Positions 62,544 to 64,000 of a stretch of DNA of 64,000 nt are shown here, piece after piece (position 1 is the first letter of the stretch; every line of letters begins with the position of its first letter). The stretch is from Desulfobulbus alkaliphilus. GTDB taxonomy: Bacteria > Desulfobacterota > Desulfobulbia > Desulfobulbales > Desulfobulbaceae. The stretch lies in NCBI RefSeq assembly GCF_016918545.1, contig NZ_JAFFQC010000004.1, positions 1 through 64,000 on the forward strand, written 5' to 3'. The notes beneath the pieces were generated by a model, which saw only the letters and a list, made by a program, of their open reading frames with translations, did not search any database and had not been told where the DNA came from. A program made the position numbers and the translations under genes.

Positions 62544-63668
62544 TCATGAAGCAAAGGGTGGCAATGGTTGCAGGGGCCGCCTGACAGTGCCAATGAAGTT
62601 GCGGCCGCGTGCACCGACCGTCGCCTCGTTGAAAATAGCCGCCCATTCCTCCGTGTCGATTCCATAGTCTGCCGGGTCGAGACCGACGCCTAGTTGGTCA
62701 AGGGTGTCAGCCAGTCTCCGGGCGCCGACACGCAAATCCGGCCCGAAAATTTCGCGTAAACCCTGACCGGTCAGTCCTTCGATTTCGGCCAGGCTATCGA
62801 GGATCATCGGCAGAGTGAAGGAGCACGCAATACCGTGCGGGACCCCGTAACGCAGGGTGACGGGATAGGAAATCGCATGGGCGATCGCCGTGCGAGTGCA
62901 AGAAAAGGCAAGGCCCGCTGACAGCGACGCCGCCGCCATCCGACTGCGTGAATCGAGGTTCTCCGGATCGGCTACCAGCGCCGGAAGCGCCTCGAGGATA
63001 ACGCGGGCTGCCGCAACAGCATGCGTAGCTGTGATCGAATTGACGTTGCGATTCCACAGGCTTTCGAGCGCATGGGACAGCGCGTCGAGGCCGGTTGAAA
63101 CAGTCAGCGCGCACGGCATCGAGTGCATCAGGTGCGGGTCGATGACGGCGGCCTCGGGGTAGAGCATCGGATATTCGAGTGAGCGTTTGATCGATGCCTT
63201 TCGGTCCCAGACGGTTGCCCAGCAGGTGACCTCGCTACCGGTTCCGGCGGTTGTAGGGACAGCAATCAGGGGGAGCGGATTCCAGCCGGATGACGGCTTG
63301 CCGCCATCCAGGAGCGTCTCGACCGTGGCGAAGCCCTCTGCAGATGCCGCCAGAACTTTGGCACTATCGATCACCGAGCCGCCTCCCAAAGCCAGAACAA
63401 CCTCGGGCTGAGTTTCGAGCATCGCAATTCCAGAGGATTGTCGCGCGAGATCAACAATGTCGGGGTCCGGAGAAACATCGGACACCATTCCTGCCGGTGG
63501 CCCCAGAAGCTCTGCCAACCGGCTGGCCAATACGGCAAAATGCGCGTCAGGATAGGTAACCAGCAGATAGGGTCGCGCGGCAACAAGAATTGCAATTCTG
63601 TCGAAGCACCCGAGACCAAAGGTAACGGCTACCGGATTATGATAGGTCCACATTTCCGATTTTTTCAT
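62544..63668 (-). CDS. Iron-containing alcohol dehydrogenase, probable phosphonoacetaldehyde-type
   Basis: The 374-residue protein belongs to the group III alcohol dehydrogenases. The NAD-binding motif is LALGGGSVIDSAKV. Metal ligands are visible in TGLDALSHALE (Asp and His), AIAHAISYP and GVPHGIACSF. In phosphonate clusters, relatives reduce phosphonoacetaldehyde to hydroxyethylphosphonate or oxidise it the other way. It sits between phnE and phnX. A six-base inverted repeat (GCTAAG/CTTAGC, 63673-63686) spans the phnE stop just before its start. Confidence 0.85.
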   Translation of the reverse strand: MKKSEMWTYHNPVAVTFGLGCFDRIAILVAARPYLLVTYPDAHFAVLASRLAELLGPPAGMVSDVSPDPDIVDLARQSSGIAMLETQPEVVLALGGGSVIDSAKVLAASAEGFATVETLLDGGKPSSGWNPLPLIAVPTTAGTGSEVTCWATVWDRKASIKRSLEYPMLYPEAAVIDPHLMHSMPCALTVSTGLDALSHALESLWNRNVNSITATHAVAAARVILEALPALVADPENLDSRSRMAAASLSAGLAFSCTRTAIAHAISYPVTLRYGVPHGIACSFTLPMILDSLAEIEGLTGQGLREIFGPDLRVGARRLADTLDQLGVGLDPADYGIDTEEWAAIFNEATVGARGRNFIGTVRRPLQPLPPFAS

Positions 63669-63681
63669 TTATGCTAAGAGC

Positions 63682-64000
63682 TTAGCGCTCAAGGACACGC
63701 TGGCCGGATCGACCTTCTAGCGCGGTTCGGGCATGGTGCGACACCAGTTCGGAGATTACCACAAGGGCCGCGATCAGCAGGATAATGGCCGCAACCCGGT
63801 CGCTCTGAAGCTGGTCGGCAGTACGCCGCAAATACCAGCCCATACCACCGGCACCGAAGAACCCTACCACTGTAGCCGAGCGGAAGACCACGTCCCAGGT
63901 GTAAATACTGATACCGATGAAGGCAGTCCGCACCTGGGGCAACACGCCAAAAAAGAAAACCGCCTGAGAACCAGCACCTGAGGCACGCATCGCCTCGACC
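63682..64000 (-). CDS. phnE: Phosphonate ABC transporter permease PhnE, 3' part
   Basis: The frame is open to the right edge, so only the C-terminal 105 or so residues are seen. It contains the EAA-type loop (EAMRASGAGSQAVFFFGVLP), then TWDVVFRSATVVGFFGAGGMGWYL and a last membrane helix (AAIILLIAALVVISELV). These match the end of PhnE. It is 13 bp upstream of the alcohol dehydrogenase gene, and the import genes presumably continue beyond the window. Confidence 0.85.
   Translation of the reverse strand, partial: VEAMRASGAGSQAVFFFGVLPQVRTAFIGISIYTWDVVFRSATVVGFFGAGGMGWYLRRTADQLQSDRVAAIILLIAALVVISELVSHHARTALEGRSGQRVLER

Noticed and set aside
1-64000. CRISPR array or cobalamin/NiCo riboswitch
   Set aside because: No short regularly spaced direct repeats were seen, and the nickel operon leader has only the dyad at 21894-21919 with no riboswitch-like conserved boxes.

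Overview
The window looks like chromosomal DNA of a Gram-negative anaerobe, most likely a Desulfobacterota (former Deltaproteobacteria) of Desulfobulbales type. Reasons: an outer membrane (LptD, MltA and LpxH-like proteins), a 2-oxoacid:ferredoxin oxidoreductase, a NikR-linked ECF nickel transporter, and a very dense set of PAS-rich sensor kinases. The taxonomy is inferred from gene content only.

Layout. 0-2 kb: two secreted proteins of unknown function, the first cut by the window edge. 2.3-7 kb: minus-strand lptD, DHH phosphoesterase, mltA. 7.3-10.7 kb: radical SAM protein, RNase E/G, tRNA-Arg with promoter and terminator. 11-15 kb: a large hybrid kinase split by one in-frame TAA, then a decayed transposase. 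15.9-19.1 kb: beta-phosphoglucomutase and GH65 phosphorylase. 19.4-21.2 kb: amidoligase plus glutamine amidotransferase. 21.2-25.4 kb: nikR and a divergent five-gene nickel uptake operon. 25.7-28.8 kb: 2-oxoacid:ferredoxin oxidoreductase with a 52-residue ferredoxin-like protein. 29-34 kb: Nudix hydrolase, sensor kinase with an ABC-type ligand domain, 3D-domain lipoprotein. 34.7-39.2 kb: a kinase-dead-looking CheA homologue, CheW and a chemoreceptor. 39.3-49.4 kb: six minus-strand signalling genes. 49.7-57 kb: arsC, a compact operon of unknown/phosphatidylserine decarboxylase-like/Lgt-like proteins, LpxH-like phosphatase and a glycosyltransferase. 57-64 kb: PhoH, DUF1045, two plus-strand genes among repeats, and the end of a phosphonate cluster (phnX, iron alcohol dehydrogenase, phnE).

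The most striking object is a small mobile element spread through the window. Five full-length copies of 218-227 bp have 13-bp terminal inverted repeats, and every one is flanked by a perfect 5-bp target duplication, each different. Two copies are 127-128 bp long, and two relics are present. The full-length form contains a 48-bp hairpin whose 11 non-Watson-Crick pairs are all G-U on one strand, and it shows a compensatory change between copies. This suggests a MITE that carries a structured RNA. The copies sit between chemotaxis genes, inside a decayed receiver gene, beside a transposase remnant, and directly upstream of a gene start.

Other candidates for undescribed biology are the three-gene lipid-type operon at 50.5-55 kb and the amidoligase/amidotransferase pair at 19.4-21.2 kb.
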